This document shows, one piece after another, positions 29,745 to 37,819 of a DNA stretch of 64,000 nt (positions are counted from its first letter, which is position 1; every line of letters begins with the position of its first letter). The stretch spans positions 1 through 64,000 of the forward strand of contig NZ_JACAVQ010000002.1 in assembly GCF_015354615.1 (NCBI RefSeq). Reading direction: 5' to 3'. The position numbers were made by a program, and so were the translations under genes. The stretch is from Aliidiomarina indica. Its GTDB lineage: Bacteria; Pseudomonadota; Gammaproteobacteria; Enterobacterales; Alteromonadaceae. Under the pieces are notes generated by a model, which did no database searches, was not told the DNA's origin, and was given only the letters and a program-made list of their open reading frames with translations.

Positions 29745-31151
29745 TTGTCGATACTACGCGGCTTTACTTACTTACAGACTCGTACTCAATTGTTTCTGGC
29801 AATTGCCGGAAGCAGTTTGTTGCTTGTAGGCTTAATTCTATTTAGCACGCGATATTTCTTCGTACAGGATTTCACGCACTACATGGCAGAGCAAGAGCGC
29901 AATCGTCTGCAACAAGTGGCGGTTGTGCTTAGTGACTATTATGGTCGCTATGATCGGATGGGCGTGACCGAGGGGCTGAGTGAACGCGAGCTATGGCGGG
30001 CTATTCTCAGTGACATTCAGCGGGACGTGTGGCTCGAGCCGGAGCGTTTTAATTTAGACGCAGATCTGGCCTTCTCTGAGCTTAATTTTGTGACTGAATC
30101 TGGCGATTTAATTTTTGGTCCGCGCATTGAAGATGCCGTCTCGGAATTGGTGATTTATGATTCCGACATTCTCGGAATTTTAAGCACACCCATGCCCCAT
30201 GGTGCTATCGCCCCCATCGACGCGGTATTCGCTCAGCAGCAGCGAGAGACTCTCATATACGCGGGCACAGCAGCGGTTATTTTGGCGGCACTAGTCGCGT
30301 TTTTGTTTGCCCTAGGTTTGCGTCAACGCTTACAAAGTCTGCGCCATAGTGCCGACGCGTTGGCAGCAGGGGATGCCCACATTCGCTTTTCGCAAACGGG
30401 TGCCGACGATGTGGCACAGCTAGGTCGTGCGTTAAACAAACTTGCCGCCACCCTGCAAGCCAATGAAACGCAGCGGCGCGAGTTCATGGCCGATGTTGCC
30501 CATGAGTTACGAACACCTTTAACCGTCCTGCAAGGCGAGCTAGAAGCCATTGAAGATGGCGTGCGCAAACCAGATTCCAGTGTCATTCAACGCTTGCAAG
30601 GTCAAACGAAACAGCTCACGCGCTTGGTGCAGGACATAGATACGCTTGCTCAAGCAGATTTAGGTGGCTTAGGGTATCAATGGCGACAGGTCGATGCCGT
30701 GTCGTTAGCGCAAGATGTTTGCCAGCAATTTCAGGCATCCGCCCGTGAGGCTGGGTTAAGTTTGGCTTACGTAGCTGATACGCCAAATGCCATGGTATAT
30801 GGCGATCCAGAGAGACTACAGCAGGTGCTGAGCAATCTTCTAAGTAACTCATTGCGTTATACCGACGCGCCGGGTGAAGTTCGGGTACATGTGCGTCAGT
30901 CTAACGAGAGCGTAAAGCTCATTGTTGAAGATTCAGCACCCGGTGTCGCCGACGAACACTTGCCCTATCTGTTTGACCGGTTTTATCGTGTGCACCGAGA
31001 CCGCGCCCGTCACAGTGGCGGTTCTGGACTCGGTCTAGCGTTGGTTGAACGTATTGTACACGCCCACACTGGGCAGGTAACCGCAAGCGCGAGTGCGTTA
31101 GGTGGATTGCGTGTAGAAATTGAACTATTTACTCATCCGGAATCGGTATGA
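29745..31151 (+). CDS. baeS: BaeS-like sensor histidine kinase
   Basis: 468 residues (E. coli BaeS has 467), TTG start. Two membrane helices (about 17-38 and 172-193) enclose a periplasmic sensor domain. HAMP follows, then the H-box ADVAHELRTPL with the BaeS-like continuation VLQGELEAIEDG, the N-box NLLSNSLRYT, and G boxes DSAPGV and GSGLGLALV. The stop overlaps the regulator start by four bases (ATGA). In E. coli BaeSR answers envelope stress; the same role here is inferred from similarity of both partners. Confidence 0.8.
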   Translation: MSILRGFTYLQTRTQLFLAIAGSSLLLVGLILFSTRYFFVQDFTHYMAEQERNRLQQVAVVLSDYYGRYDRMGVTEGLSERELWRAILSDIQRDVWLEPERFNLDADLAFSELNFVTESGDLIFGPRIEDAVSELVIYDSDILGILSTPMPHGAIAPIDAVFAQQQRETLIYAGTAAVILAALVAFLFALGLRQRLQSLRHSADALAAGDAHIRFSQTGADDVAQLGRALNKLAATLQANETQRREFMADVAHELRTPLTVLQGELEAIEDGVRKPDSSVIQRLQGQTKQLTRLVQDIDTLAQADLGGLGYQWRQVDAVSLAQDVCQQFQASAREAGLSLAYVADTPNAMVYGDPERLQQVLSNLLSNSLRYTDAPGEVRVHVRQSNESVKLIVEDSAPGVADEHLPYLFDRFYRVHRDRARHSGGSGLGLALVERIVHAHTGQVTASASALGGLRVEIELFTHPESV

Positions 31152-31861
31152 CAGAAAATACGACTAAAATTTTAATTGCCGAAGATGAAGCGGATATTGC
31201 TCACTTACTGCGGGATTATTTGCAGCAAGCGGGCTATCAATGCATTTGCACGGCCACGGGCACGGCGGCTATGCAGGCGTTTCACGAGCACGGTCCCGCT
31301 CTTGCGTTGCTTGATGTCATGATGCCGGAGATGGATGGTTTAGAAGTGTGCCGTAAAATCCGTGAGCAAAGTCGTATTCCCATTCTATTTATCACTGCGC
31401 GTCACGACGAAGTAGATCGCATTGTGGGTTTGCGGTTAGGGGCGGATGATTACATCGTAAAGCCATTTAGTCCGCGCGAAGTGGTGGCACGGGTTGATGC
31501 CCATATTCGTCGACAACAATGGCAACAAAATGGTACTGAGACAACGCCAGCGGATACATCGGGACTATTTCTCGATCTGGGCGCTTACCAAGCGCGCTAC
31601 GAAGACGTTGCCATGGATCTCACTCCCGTAGAGTTTCGGTTGTTAGCTACCTTATCGCGACAGCCTGGGCGAGTGTATCGTCGCGAAGAACTAATTTCCG
31701 CAGCGTACGATGATCATAGGGTAGTCAGTGATCGCACTGTGGATAGCCACATTAAAAATCTGCGCAATAAACTCCACCAAGCGGGCGCTCCCACAACCAT
31801 CATTCAAGCAGTGTATGGAGTTGGGTATAAGTATCAAGCAGGCTCCACAATTTCTTCATAA
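31148..31861 (+). CDS. baeR: BaeR-like response regulator (OmpR family)
   Basis: 237 residues. Receiver domain with phospho-acceptor Asp in LLDVMMPEMDG, Thr in FITARHDE and Lys in YIVKPFSPREVVARV, the last closely BaeR-like. The C-terminal winged helix contains LTPVEFRLLATL and DRTVDSHIKNLRNKL. Translationally coupled to the kinase. Confidence 0.85.
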   Translation: MTENTTKILIAEDEADIAHLLRDYLQQAGYQCICTATGTAAMQAFHEHGPALALLDVMMPEMDGLEVCRKIREQSRIPILFITARHDEVDRIVGLRLGADDYIVKPFSPREVVARVDAHIRRQQWQQNGTETTPADTSGLFLDLGAYQARYEDVAMDLTPVEFRLLATLSRQPGRVYRREELISAAYDDHRVVSDRTVDSHIKNLRNKLHQAGAPTTIIQAVYGVGYKYQAGSTISS

Positions 31862-31938
31862 TATACGCATATTTCCTGCGGAATCATGACGCACACTGTA
31901 CCTGTGTGAAATGAGCCCCATGGCTCGGAGGAATGAAA

Positions 31939-32541
31939 ATGAAAACACTATTATCACTCTTGTTAGTTCCTACTTTGGCACTGAGTTCAGGTTCGGTGAT
32001 TGCGTCAGCGCAAACCGATAGCGACCAAGGAAAACAGGTTAAGAAAGAAAAACGTATTGAGATTCGTCGTGAAGGGCCCCGCGCAGAGGGAACGCCTGGC
32101 GGTCGCATGATGTGGTTTGAGCACTTTGACGGTGATGCCTCAGATATTGATCCCGAAGAATTGCGCGAGCGCATGCGCAGCTCACGAGAAGAGCGCATTC
32201 GTCAGCACTTTCACGATTTTGATCTAGACCAAAGCGGTAAACTCACCGAATCAGAGATGGTGGAGTTTATGACACGCCAAGCTGAAGAACGTGCGAAGCA
32301 ACTGTTTCGTCGCCTAGATACTGATGGTACGGGTGTGATAAACGAAGATCAGTTTGTCGAGCGTTTAAGTGCGATGAGTGATGAGCGTCGTGAACGCGTT
32401 ATTATTCGTCGTCAAGAAGCCGATGAGCGTCGGTTAGAAGCGGAACAACGTCGTACGGAAGCCATGGAACGAATGCAGCAGCGAACGCAAGAGCGCGAAG
32501 AACGTCGGCGCGAGCGTATGGAGCGGGAAAATAACCGCTAG
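31939..32541 (+). CDS. Exported EF-hand protein
   Basis: 200 residues from the ATG at 31939, seven bases after GGAGG; the ATG at 31933 is too close to that site. A signal peptide ends SVIASAQ. Two EF-hand loops: DLDQSGKLTESE (complete) and DTDGTGVINEDQ (Gln in place of the last acidic ligand). The C-terminal 70 residues are a highly charged Arg/Glu helix. It follows the BaeSR-like genes by 77 bases; like Spy or CpxP it could be a periplasmic target of the system, but that is inference. Confidence 0.75.
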   Translation: MKTLLSLLLVPTLALSSGSVIASAQTDSDQGKQVKKEKRIEIRREGPRAEGTPGGRMMWFEHFDGDASDIDPEELRERMRSSREERIRQHFHDFDLDQSGKLTESEMVEFMTRQAEERAKQLFRRLDTDGTGVINEDQFVERLSAMSDERRERVIIRRQEADERRLEAEQRRTEAMERMQQRTQEREERRRERMERENNR

Positions 32542-32568
32542 TTTCACGATTAATTGACGTCACCGAAT

Positions 32569-32605
32569 AAAGCTTGATGGCGAATCATATTCCCATCAGG
32601 CTTTT
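32569..32605. terminator. Bidirectional terminator
   Basis: Stem AAAGCTTGATGG / CCATCAGGCTTT (one G-T pair) with a 12-base loop, between the convergent EF-hand gene and the hydrolase gene. Confidence 0.7.
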
Positions 32606-32609
32606 GTCG

Positions 32610-33623
32610 TTATGGCTTCACGTGTGCGTCGAAGAATTTAATTAAGGCATTATTCAGATCGCGCTGATAGCTCGTGAACTGGTGATCAGCATGGGAGTAG
32701 AGAATGAGCTCGTGAGGATGACCTAATTCGTCAAGGCGCGCGGCAAGGTTTTGCGATTGCTCAGGCGTGAGATTCCAGTCGCGCTGACCATGCAGCAATA
32801 AAACAGGCATTGAGCGAGGAAGCTCGTGTGCCCAGTTAATTACCGAGCGTTCTCTTAGCGTCTCATTACCTCGTTCAGCGTAGTCAGGAATATAGCGAGG
32901 TGCAGGATGTTCGGCTTCACCCCACTCATTTACCCACTGCTCTAAATCGCTTAAGGTCGCGGCCGAGGCGATCGCTTTAAATGCATTTGGACGTTCTCGT
33001 GCAGCAAGAAAACTCATCATACTGCCACGAGATCGACCATAAAGGCCCACTCGATTTTCATCAGCAGGAGCAATCGCTTGGGCGACATCAATGAGTCGTA
33101 GCACATCACCCAGATCGCGCCCGCCGTACTCATCGGTGCCATTCGACATGCCCGAGAAAACACCCCCGCCACCGCGGTATTGGCTGCCGATAACCAAATA
33201 TCCAGCTTCAGCTAGTGGTAGCATTTGATTAAATATATCCACGAAGCTCACGCCGTGGGTAGGCCCATGACCGGGTCGGTTATAGATAATTACGGGGAGC
33301 TTCTCGCCTTCAAATTCACGTGGGAACAACGCAAATCCACCCACCATGGCATTGCCATTGCGATAAATGAGCCAACGGCAATCCATCTGCGTTCGCATGG
33401 TGCGAAAGCGCTCTTCCGGAAATTCAGATTCAAAGTGGGCACGGTCGTAGCGCGGATTTCTATTGCGCTGCACAAAATGATCAATGAAATTATTGTAGGT
33501 ATCGTATGGTGGGGTATAGCAGGTGGCATTGTACTCTAACGACCAAGAGTCGTTCGCCCGAGCCATGCTAGCACTCATCAATAAGCAGAGAATTAAACCC
33601 GCACTTTGTATCAGTAAACGCAT
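32610..33623 (-). CDS. Exported alpha/beta hydrolase (S9/prolyl-oligopeptidase-like)
   Basis: 337 residues with a signal peptide ending SMARA|ND. Catalytic Ser in YGRSRGSMM, Asp in HGQRDW and His in SHADHQF; an oxyanion motif YNRPGHG is also present. No beta-propeller, so smaller than true S9 peptidases; an esterase or peptidase role cannot be decided. AGAGG precedes the ATG. It borders the Rhs region, which begins about 80 bases beyond its start. Confidence 0.8.
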   Translation of the reverse strand: MRLLIQSAGLILCLLMSASMARANDSWSLEYNATCYTPPYDTYNNFIDHFVQRNRNPRYDRAHFESEFPEERFRTMRTQMDCRWLIYRNGNAMVGGFALFPREFEGEKLPVIIYNRPGHGPTHGVSFVDIFNQMLPLAEAGYLVIGSQYRGGGGVFSGMSNGTDEYGGRDLGDVLRLIDVAQAIAPADENRVGLYGRSRGSMMSFLAARERPNAFKAIASAATLSDLEQWVNEWGEAEHPAPRYIPDYAERGNETLRERSVINWAHELPRSMPVLLLHGQRDWNLTPEQSQNLAARLDELGHPHELILYSHADHQFTSYQRDLNNALIKFFDAHVKP

Positions 33624-33702
33624 CTACTACAACCTCTACGCTTAAAAACTAGACGCACATCCTAGCAGTTATACGAAAAATTGACCACTTTGGAGCAGTA
33701 GG

Positions 33703-34542
33703 GGCAACGGCCACACCATAATGAACGACCTGAACCTGATTCACATGGGTGGGCGCACTTACAACCCGGTGCTAGGGCGCTTTATGCAGGCGGACCCGTT
33801 TATTCAGGCAGGAGCGAACTTGCAGAACTCTATATAGCACTACAACCGCTACAGCTATGTGCTGAATAACCCGCTGAGCTATACGGATCCAAGTGGGTAT
33901 TTTTTCAAGAAAGTTTTGAAGACCGATATATTCAGAACGGCATTTTCTATTGGGATTGCTGTCTATACGGGTAGTGCTTCATTTACATTAATAAAAAATG
34001 GGTCAGTATCGGCAGCGTATTCAATGGCCGCTGCAGGCGGTTTTGCGTCTGGAGCGGTGCAAACCGGTAACTTACGAAGTGCTACAGTCGGTGCGCTCAG
34101 TTCGATGGCCTTTCTTGGTGTAGGCCAGGTGACGTATGGGGCTTCTAACTTAATGAAAGTGGGTTCCCACGCGGTTGTCGGGGGCGCCATATCCTCATTA
34201 CAAGGAGGAAAGTTTGTGCACGGATTTGTCAGTGCCGGCATCACCAAGGGCGCACAAGTAAATGGCGTGGTTCCAGACAATCTAGTGGGCGGCACTATTG
34301 TCTCTGCCGTTGTGGGTGGCACAGTCTCAGAGCTGACCGGAGGTAAGTTTAGAAACGGTGCGGTGACCGGGGGATTTCAGTTTGTGATGAATCAATGGAT
34401 TTCAGACCAAATGGAAAAATTGAGCGCCAGAGAGCGTTACACCGTTTTCATAAGCAAGGCAACATTGACCTTATTATTGAACGTTATCCTCACTTGGAAG
34501 ACCTTACCCCAGAGATCTTTGATCTTGAAGTGCAAAGCTTAA
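33703..34542 (+). pseudogene. Rhs core end plus pretoxin region, broken by a stop
   Basis: The frame opens abruptly with the conserved end of an Rhs core (LIHMGGRTYNPVLGRFMQADP, then NRYSYVLNNPLSYTDPSGY). An in-frame TAG at 33835-33837 splits it where relatives have a Gln/Ser stretch. An open piece remains from GTG 33859 to 34542. After the DPSGY boundary comes a Gly/Ala-rich pretoxin domain ending GGKFRNGAVTGGFQFVMNQ. Beyond about 34415 this frame loses sense, and the meaningful sequence continues one frame over (34395-34790). No YD-repeat body lies upstream, so this is a displaced C-terminal fragment. Confidence 0.75.
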
Positions 34543-34790
34543 GCAGTGAGCTGCGGAGAGCTAGCGTTCTAGCTTTCAGTGCTGAGGCGGGAAATTTTGT
34601 TGGTGCAGGAGTTCAATTCGTTGGCGAACAGAGTGTGGAGGTAGTCGCGACAAGAGGACTAGGACGTATAAGAAGGACGATCATGAGAGCAGCGGGCATG
34701 AATGTGACGAATGGCCCTGTGATGAGGCATCAACTGGTAGTAAATGAAAGGCACTTAGTAGAAGTGTATTTGTACTGGGAAGGCTTATGA
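34395..34790 (+). CDS. Rhs toxin tip of unknown activity (candidate)
   Basis: About 125 residues with a charged N-terminal part (IDLIIERYPHLEDLTPEIFD) and a C-terminal part with VVATRGLGRIRRTIMRAAG. I recognise no toxin family. It is read one base off the preceding pretoxin frame. Adding a single A to the A5 run at 34415-34419 would join them as ...DQMEKIERQRALHRF. Its stop codon overlaps the start of the next gene by four bases (ATGA), supporting this as the real toxin frame. The ATG at 34395 is only a formal start. Confidence 0.55.
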   Translation: MDFRPNGKIERQRALHRFHKQGNIDLIIERYPHLEDLTPEIFDLEVQSLSSELRRASVLAFSAEAGNFVGAGVQFVGEQSVEVVATRGLGRIRRTIMRAAGMNVTNGPVMRHQLVVNERHLVEVYLYWEGL

Positions 34791-35281
34791 AGAAACTAAT
34801 ATTCTCGTTGGTGATGATGCTTACTGCTTGCAGTCAGCCGGATTACGGTGATTTTTGTACGGAGTTTTACCTGAATTACGGCCACTCTGATCTTCACGAA
34901 GAAGGGATAGTTGAACAAAGGCAGGAATACAACCTGCAGTATTTGGAGTTTATTGGTGGTGGTATACATGAGATTTCAGATTTTGTTGAAGGGATGAGGC
35001 TCGGTGAAACAGTCGTTGATAAGGAAAAGCTTCAGTATTTTGGGCCTAAACTCATCTCGAATGCTTTGTTTATCGAAGATTTTGAGAGCGTCACATTTCT
35101 GCTTGAATCCGGAGTTGAACCCTTTGAAAGGATGAGTTGGGAATTAGCGCCTGCTGTCATGCTTCTTGCTGAAGACAACTGGCTTGAGTTACTCGAAAAA
35201 GCAGATGAAGCGACTGAGGGCAGATACGCGGAAAAGTTTGACCAAACCAAGCGGTACGGTCGAGTATGCTTAGAGTTGTAA
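34787..35281 (+). CDS. Candidate immunity lipoprotein 1
   Basis: 164 residues. Begins MKKLIFSLVMMLTAC, a lipoprotein signal with the lipidated Cys at about residue 15. The mature part is acidic with no recognised domain; LLESGVEPFERMSWELAPAVML resembles a single ankyrin-like helix pair. The ATG overlaps the toxin-tip stop by four bases, the usual coupling of a toxin and its immunity gene. Periplasmic location suggests its toxin acts in the periplasm or inner membrane (inference). Confidence 0.65.
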   Translation: MKKLIFSLVMMLTACSQPDYGDFCTEFYLNYGHSDLHEEGIVEQRQEYNLQYLEFIGGGIHEISDFVEGMRLGETVVDKEKLQYFGPKLISNALFIEDFESVTFLLESGVEPFERMSWELAPAVMLLAEDNWLELLEKADEATEGRYAEKFDQTKRYGRVCLEL

Positions 35282-35306
35282 CCGCTGTGCTGCACGAAAT
35301 AAAAAT

Positions 35307-35648
35307 GGCGCAAAATTCTCCCATGGCTTTATCAGCGCGGGCATCACCAAAGGCATTGGAACCCACTTTAACGATCAAGTAGGGAACCAAGTGATTGCAG
35401 GAACCCTAGTGTCAGCTGCCATCGGTGGAACCACATCCTCCATTGTTGGTGGCAAGTTTGCCAACGGGGCGGTTACTGGGGTCATGCAGGCGTTGTTTAA
35501 TTTGTATTCTTCTGAGGAAAACAAACCATCCAGAGTTTTTGATGCTGGATATGAAAACAATCATGGTTTTAGATGGGTTATTAAAGTTCCTGTTCATCAG
35601 TGGCCGCACGGGAATGCGTCGGGGATTGCTGTGGAAGTATACAAATGA
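35307..35648 (+). pseudogene. Second Rhs pretoxin fragment with a different tip
   Basis: No start codon. It opens in the middle of the conserved pretoxin (AKFSHGFISAGITKG) and ends that module with VGGKFANGAVTGVMQALFN. A 47-residue tip follows, ending HQWPHGNASGIAVEVYK. The tip is too short for a known toxin and unrecognised. The module matches 34198-34398 and 36996-37206. A lipoprotein gene begins eight bases after its stop. It is probably an orphan cassette that could recombine onto an Rhs core. Confidence 0.65.
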
Positions 35649-35656
35649 GGTGGTAA

Positions 35657-36079
35657 ATGAGAGTTATATGGACCGGGCTAATTATTTTTCTCCTTGCTTC
35701 GTGTGGAGAAGACAGTTTAGAAAAAAACGGTCTATATAGCCGTTCCGATTGCATCGTTAAATTTCAAATAGATATGGATGAGTTGAGTCGTGATGAAGTT
35801 AGGGAACTCTATGATGCTTTGTCATATTTTATAAGATCTGAGGCAGCTTACCCAATGGCTGGAATGACTTTCCCAAACAGCACTAGGGAGTTTTTTTATG
35901 TTCAGCTTTCTGACTCCTGCGACAGCAGATTAGAAATAACAGAGGCGATGGTTAAAAGATTCGTGAGTGCTCGGAGTCAAGGTTTCAACTATCAGGTATT
36001 TCCTGATGTCGTGTGCCCGTCCCCGAATACGATAAGCATGAGAGGACCATCATGGAACTCTAATGATAGCTGCAAATAG
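35657..36079 (+). CDS. Candidate immunity lipoprotein 2
   Basis: 140 residues, lipoprotein signal MRVIWTGLIIFLLASC with a lipobox Cys, ribosome site GAGGTGG. The mature part has four further cysteines (SDCIVK, DSCDS, VVCPS, DSCK) that could form disulfides in the periplasm. No known family. It lies eight bases after the Rhs tip and is A+T-richer than the neighbouring core genes, as expected of transferred cassettes. Confidence 0.65.
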   Translation: MRVIWTGLIIFLLASCGEDSLEKNGLYSRSDCIVKFQIDMDELSRDEVRELYDALSYFIRSEAAYPMAGMTFPNSTREFFYVQLSDSCDSRLEITEAMVKRFVSARSQGFNYQVFPDVVCPSPNTISMRGPSWNSNDSCK

Positions 36080-36163
36080 TTCTCAAGTAAGTGAATATGT
36101 AGTGGTCAAATAAAGCTGGCCAGCCGTTTATGGTCGGAGGTACGGTTGTCACCCATACGGAGC

Positions 36164-36322
36164 ATGGGAGTGGCGTTGGGAACAGAAGCTTACGCGGGAA
36201 TTGGAGGCCTTGGAATGCCACGACAGCTTGGATTTCTGTTAAGAACCGCAGGGTATCATTATGAAGTTCTCTCATCACCGCCCCCGTCATCGAATCTCAT
36301 AGATCTCTTTGGAGAAAGATAA
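36164..36322 (+). pseudogene. Third Rhs tip remnant
   Basis: Short frame (52 residues) with TEAYAGIGGLGMPRQLGF and the tail SSNLIDLFGER, ending three bases before the next gene. The preceding bases 36080-36163 in another frame read VGGTVVTHTEHGSG and may be part of the same broken gene. No pretoxin module is left. Assigned as a tip only from position and spacing. Confidence 0.35.
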
Positions 36323-36325
36323 GTT

Positions 36326-36823
36326 ATGAAGACTATACTTTTGATTATTATGATGAAGATGTGCTTGGCAAGCGCATCTGCATCACAAGAGCACTCTGAA
36401 GGTAGTTTGGGGATAGAGGCATTTGACGGGCTTTTACTATTCCCTGCAAATCTATATATAGAAAAATCAAGTTGGGAGAAAGTGCACGTTAGGTTATCAA
36501 ATGCCAAAATTTATAGTGAGCTGACCGATGGTGGTTCGTCTTTTTTGAGTGTTAGGATAGGCCCTGCCGGAGATGAAATTAATCAATTTTCACAAGTAGC
36601 AGATGTAAACCTTAATTGTTTTGGATTTAAACAGTCTGTGATTGTTGAGGATGACGGGAAGGCGTTCGCTTACTTTTATGACGACTCAGAATACGTATCA
36701 ATCACAACGAACGAAACTTCATTAATTTTTAGAGCACTGACTCATTTTATCCAGAGAGCCGAAGATACAAAATCATTGAGCTGCCTTCAACCACTGATAT
36801 TGTTAATACAGGAACAGAAATGA
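36326..36823 (+). CDS. Candidate immunity protein 3, exported
   Basis: 165 residues with a signal peptide (MKTILLIIMMKMCLASASA|SQE). The mature part is strand-rich and acidic (FAYFYDDSEYVSITTNE) with no recognised family. It starts three bases after the tip remnant and is A+T-rich. A periplasmic immunity role is inferred from the repeating pattern of the region. Confidence 0.5.
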   Translation: MKTILLIIMMKMCLASASASQEHSEGSLGIEAFDGLLLFPANLYIEKSSWEKVHVRLSNAKIYSELTDGGSSFLSVRIGPAGDEINQFSQVADVNLNCFGFKQSVIVEDDGKAFAYFYDDSEYVSITTNETSLIFRALTHFIQRAEDTKSLSCLQPLILLIQEQK

Positions 36824-36995
36824 GGCAATGAGGCAGGTCACATTCCTTCTGGAGCGGTGTACACACGGCAAGGCACCAGAACCACAGATGCAACTGACAC
36901 GGGTCATGCCATAATCGCAACATGCGATCTCTGGCAGCTTCTTGATGGGTATTACAGGGTCAGCAAAGCAGTGTGTATCAGCACAGCAGTTTTAA
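36824..36995 (+). other. Unassigned open stretch between cassettes
   Basis: A frame without a start codon is open from 36824 to about 37013 (GHIPSGAVYTRQG, DTGHAIIATCDLW). It matches nothing I recognise. It may be the tail of another lost tip or its immunity gene. Confidence 0.25.
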
Positions 36996-37040
36996 TTTGG
37001 TACGGCGTTTGTTAGTGGTGTCGGGGGTGGATTTACAAGC

Positions 37041-37817
37041 ATGCTCGGCGGGGGCGCGTTCCATCATGGCTTTGTCAGTACGGGGATGGGGCAGGTCGCA
37101 AACAATGCCGGCGGAGACCTAGCCGTAAGCATGATTTTGAGTGGCACTGCGTCACAAGTTGTCGGTGGTAAGTTTGCGAATGGGGCGGTGACCGGGGCGT
37201 TTGCTTGGGTTGCCAGGGCTGGGGCGGAGGCAGCAAGAGAGCCGACTGCTGAAGAGATAACTTATGCAAGGCTGGCAAAAGGAGTTTATGACCCAGAGTT
37301 CGAAGGTGCTGATGGTTACACTCGTGTTAAGAATCATACTGATGATAGAACGGGTCTCCAGGCAGCTTTATTCGTCAACCAAGATACCGGTCATCATGTC
37401 TTGGCGTTTGCCGGTACCGATCCAAGTTCCTGGGCGAACTGGAAAGCCAATCTGCGCCAAGCCTTTGGTTTTCGCAGTGCTCAGTATGAGCAAGGGATAG
37501 ACTTGGCAATTGGGTACCATGAGGGCACTGGTGGAAACATCCACTTCACGGGTCATTCGCTGGGCGGTGGAATAGCATCAGCGTCTGCAATAGTGACGGG
37601 TGGTAGTGCCACTGTTTTCAATGCAGCCGGGGTGCATACTAATACTCTGCGAGGTTTCGCGCCATCCAATGGTTCGGTGAACTACATTTATAGCTCCTTT
37701 GATGCATTGCGCTTAGGGAACATGGTCACGCCAGCAAGAGTGCCGGCTGAGCGTATCCCCTTGGGAGGAGCGGGACTACATGGTATGAGAGGCGTTTGTC
37801 GAGAGATGGGGTGTTGA
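37041..37817 (+). CDS. Rhs pretoxin fragment with class-3-lipase-like toxin domain
   Basis: 258 residues from an ATG; homology runs in frame back to 36996, where a stop (36993) ends it, so the Rhs core is missing. Residues 1-50 are the pretoxin module (VVGGKFANGAVTGAFAW). Residues about 60-258 resemble lipase class 3: YARLAKGVY, the oxyanion strand VLAFAGTDPSSWANW, nucleophile elbow FTGHSLGGGIAS, an Asp in SSFDALRLGN and a late His in GAGLHGMRG, which together could form the triad. Polymorphic toxins of this fold attack phospholipids in the target cell (family knowledge). The ankyrin lipoprotein gene follows two bases later. Without a signal or core it may be silent. Confidence 0.7.
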   Translation: MLGGGAFHHGFVSTGMGQVANNAGGDLAVSMILSGTASQVVGGKFANGAVTGAFAWVARAGAEAAREPTAEEITYARLAKGVYDPEFEGADGYTRVKNHTDDRTGLQAALFVNQDTGHHVLAFAGTDPSSWANWKANLRQAFGFRSAQYEQGIDLAIGYHEGTGGNIHFTGHSLGGGIASASAIVTGGSATVFNAAGVHTNTLRGFAPSNGSVNYIYSSFDALRLGNMVTPARVPAERIPLGGAGLHGMRGVCREMGC

Positions 37818-37819
37818 AG

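Noticed and set aside
34395-34440. Programmed -1 frameshift joining pretoxin and tip
   Set aside because: The site GGAAAAATTG is not a good X-XXY-YYZ slippery heptamer, and the same copy carries an in-frame TAG upstream, so simple decay or a sequencing error is more likely.
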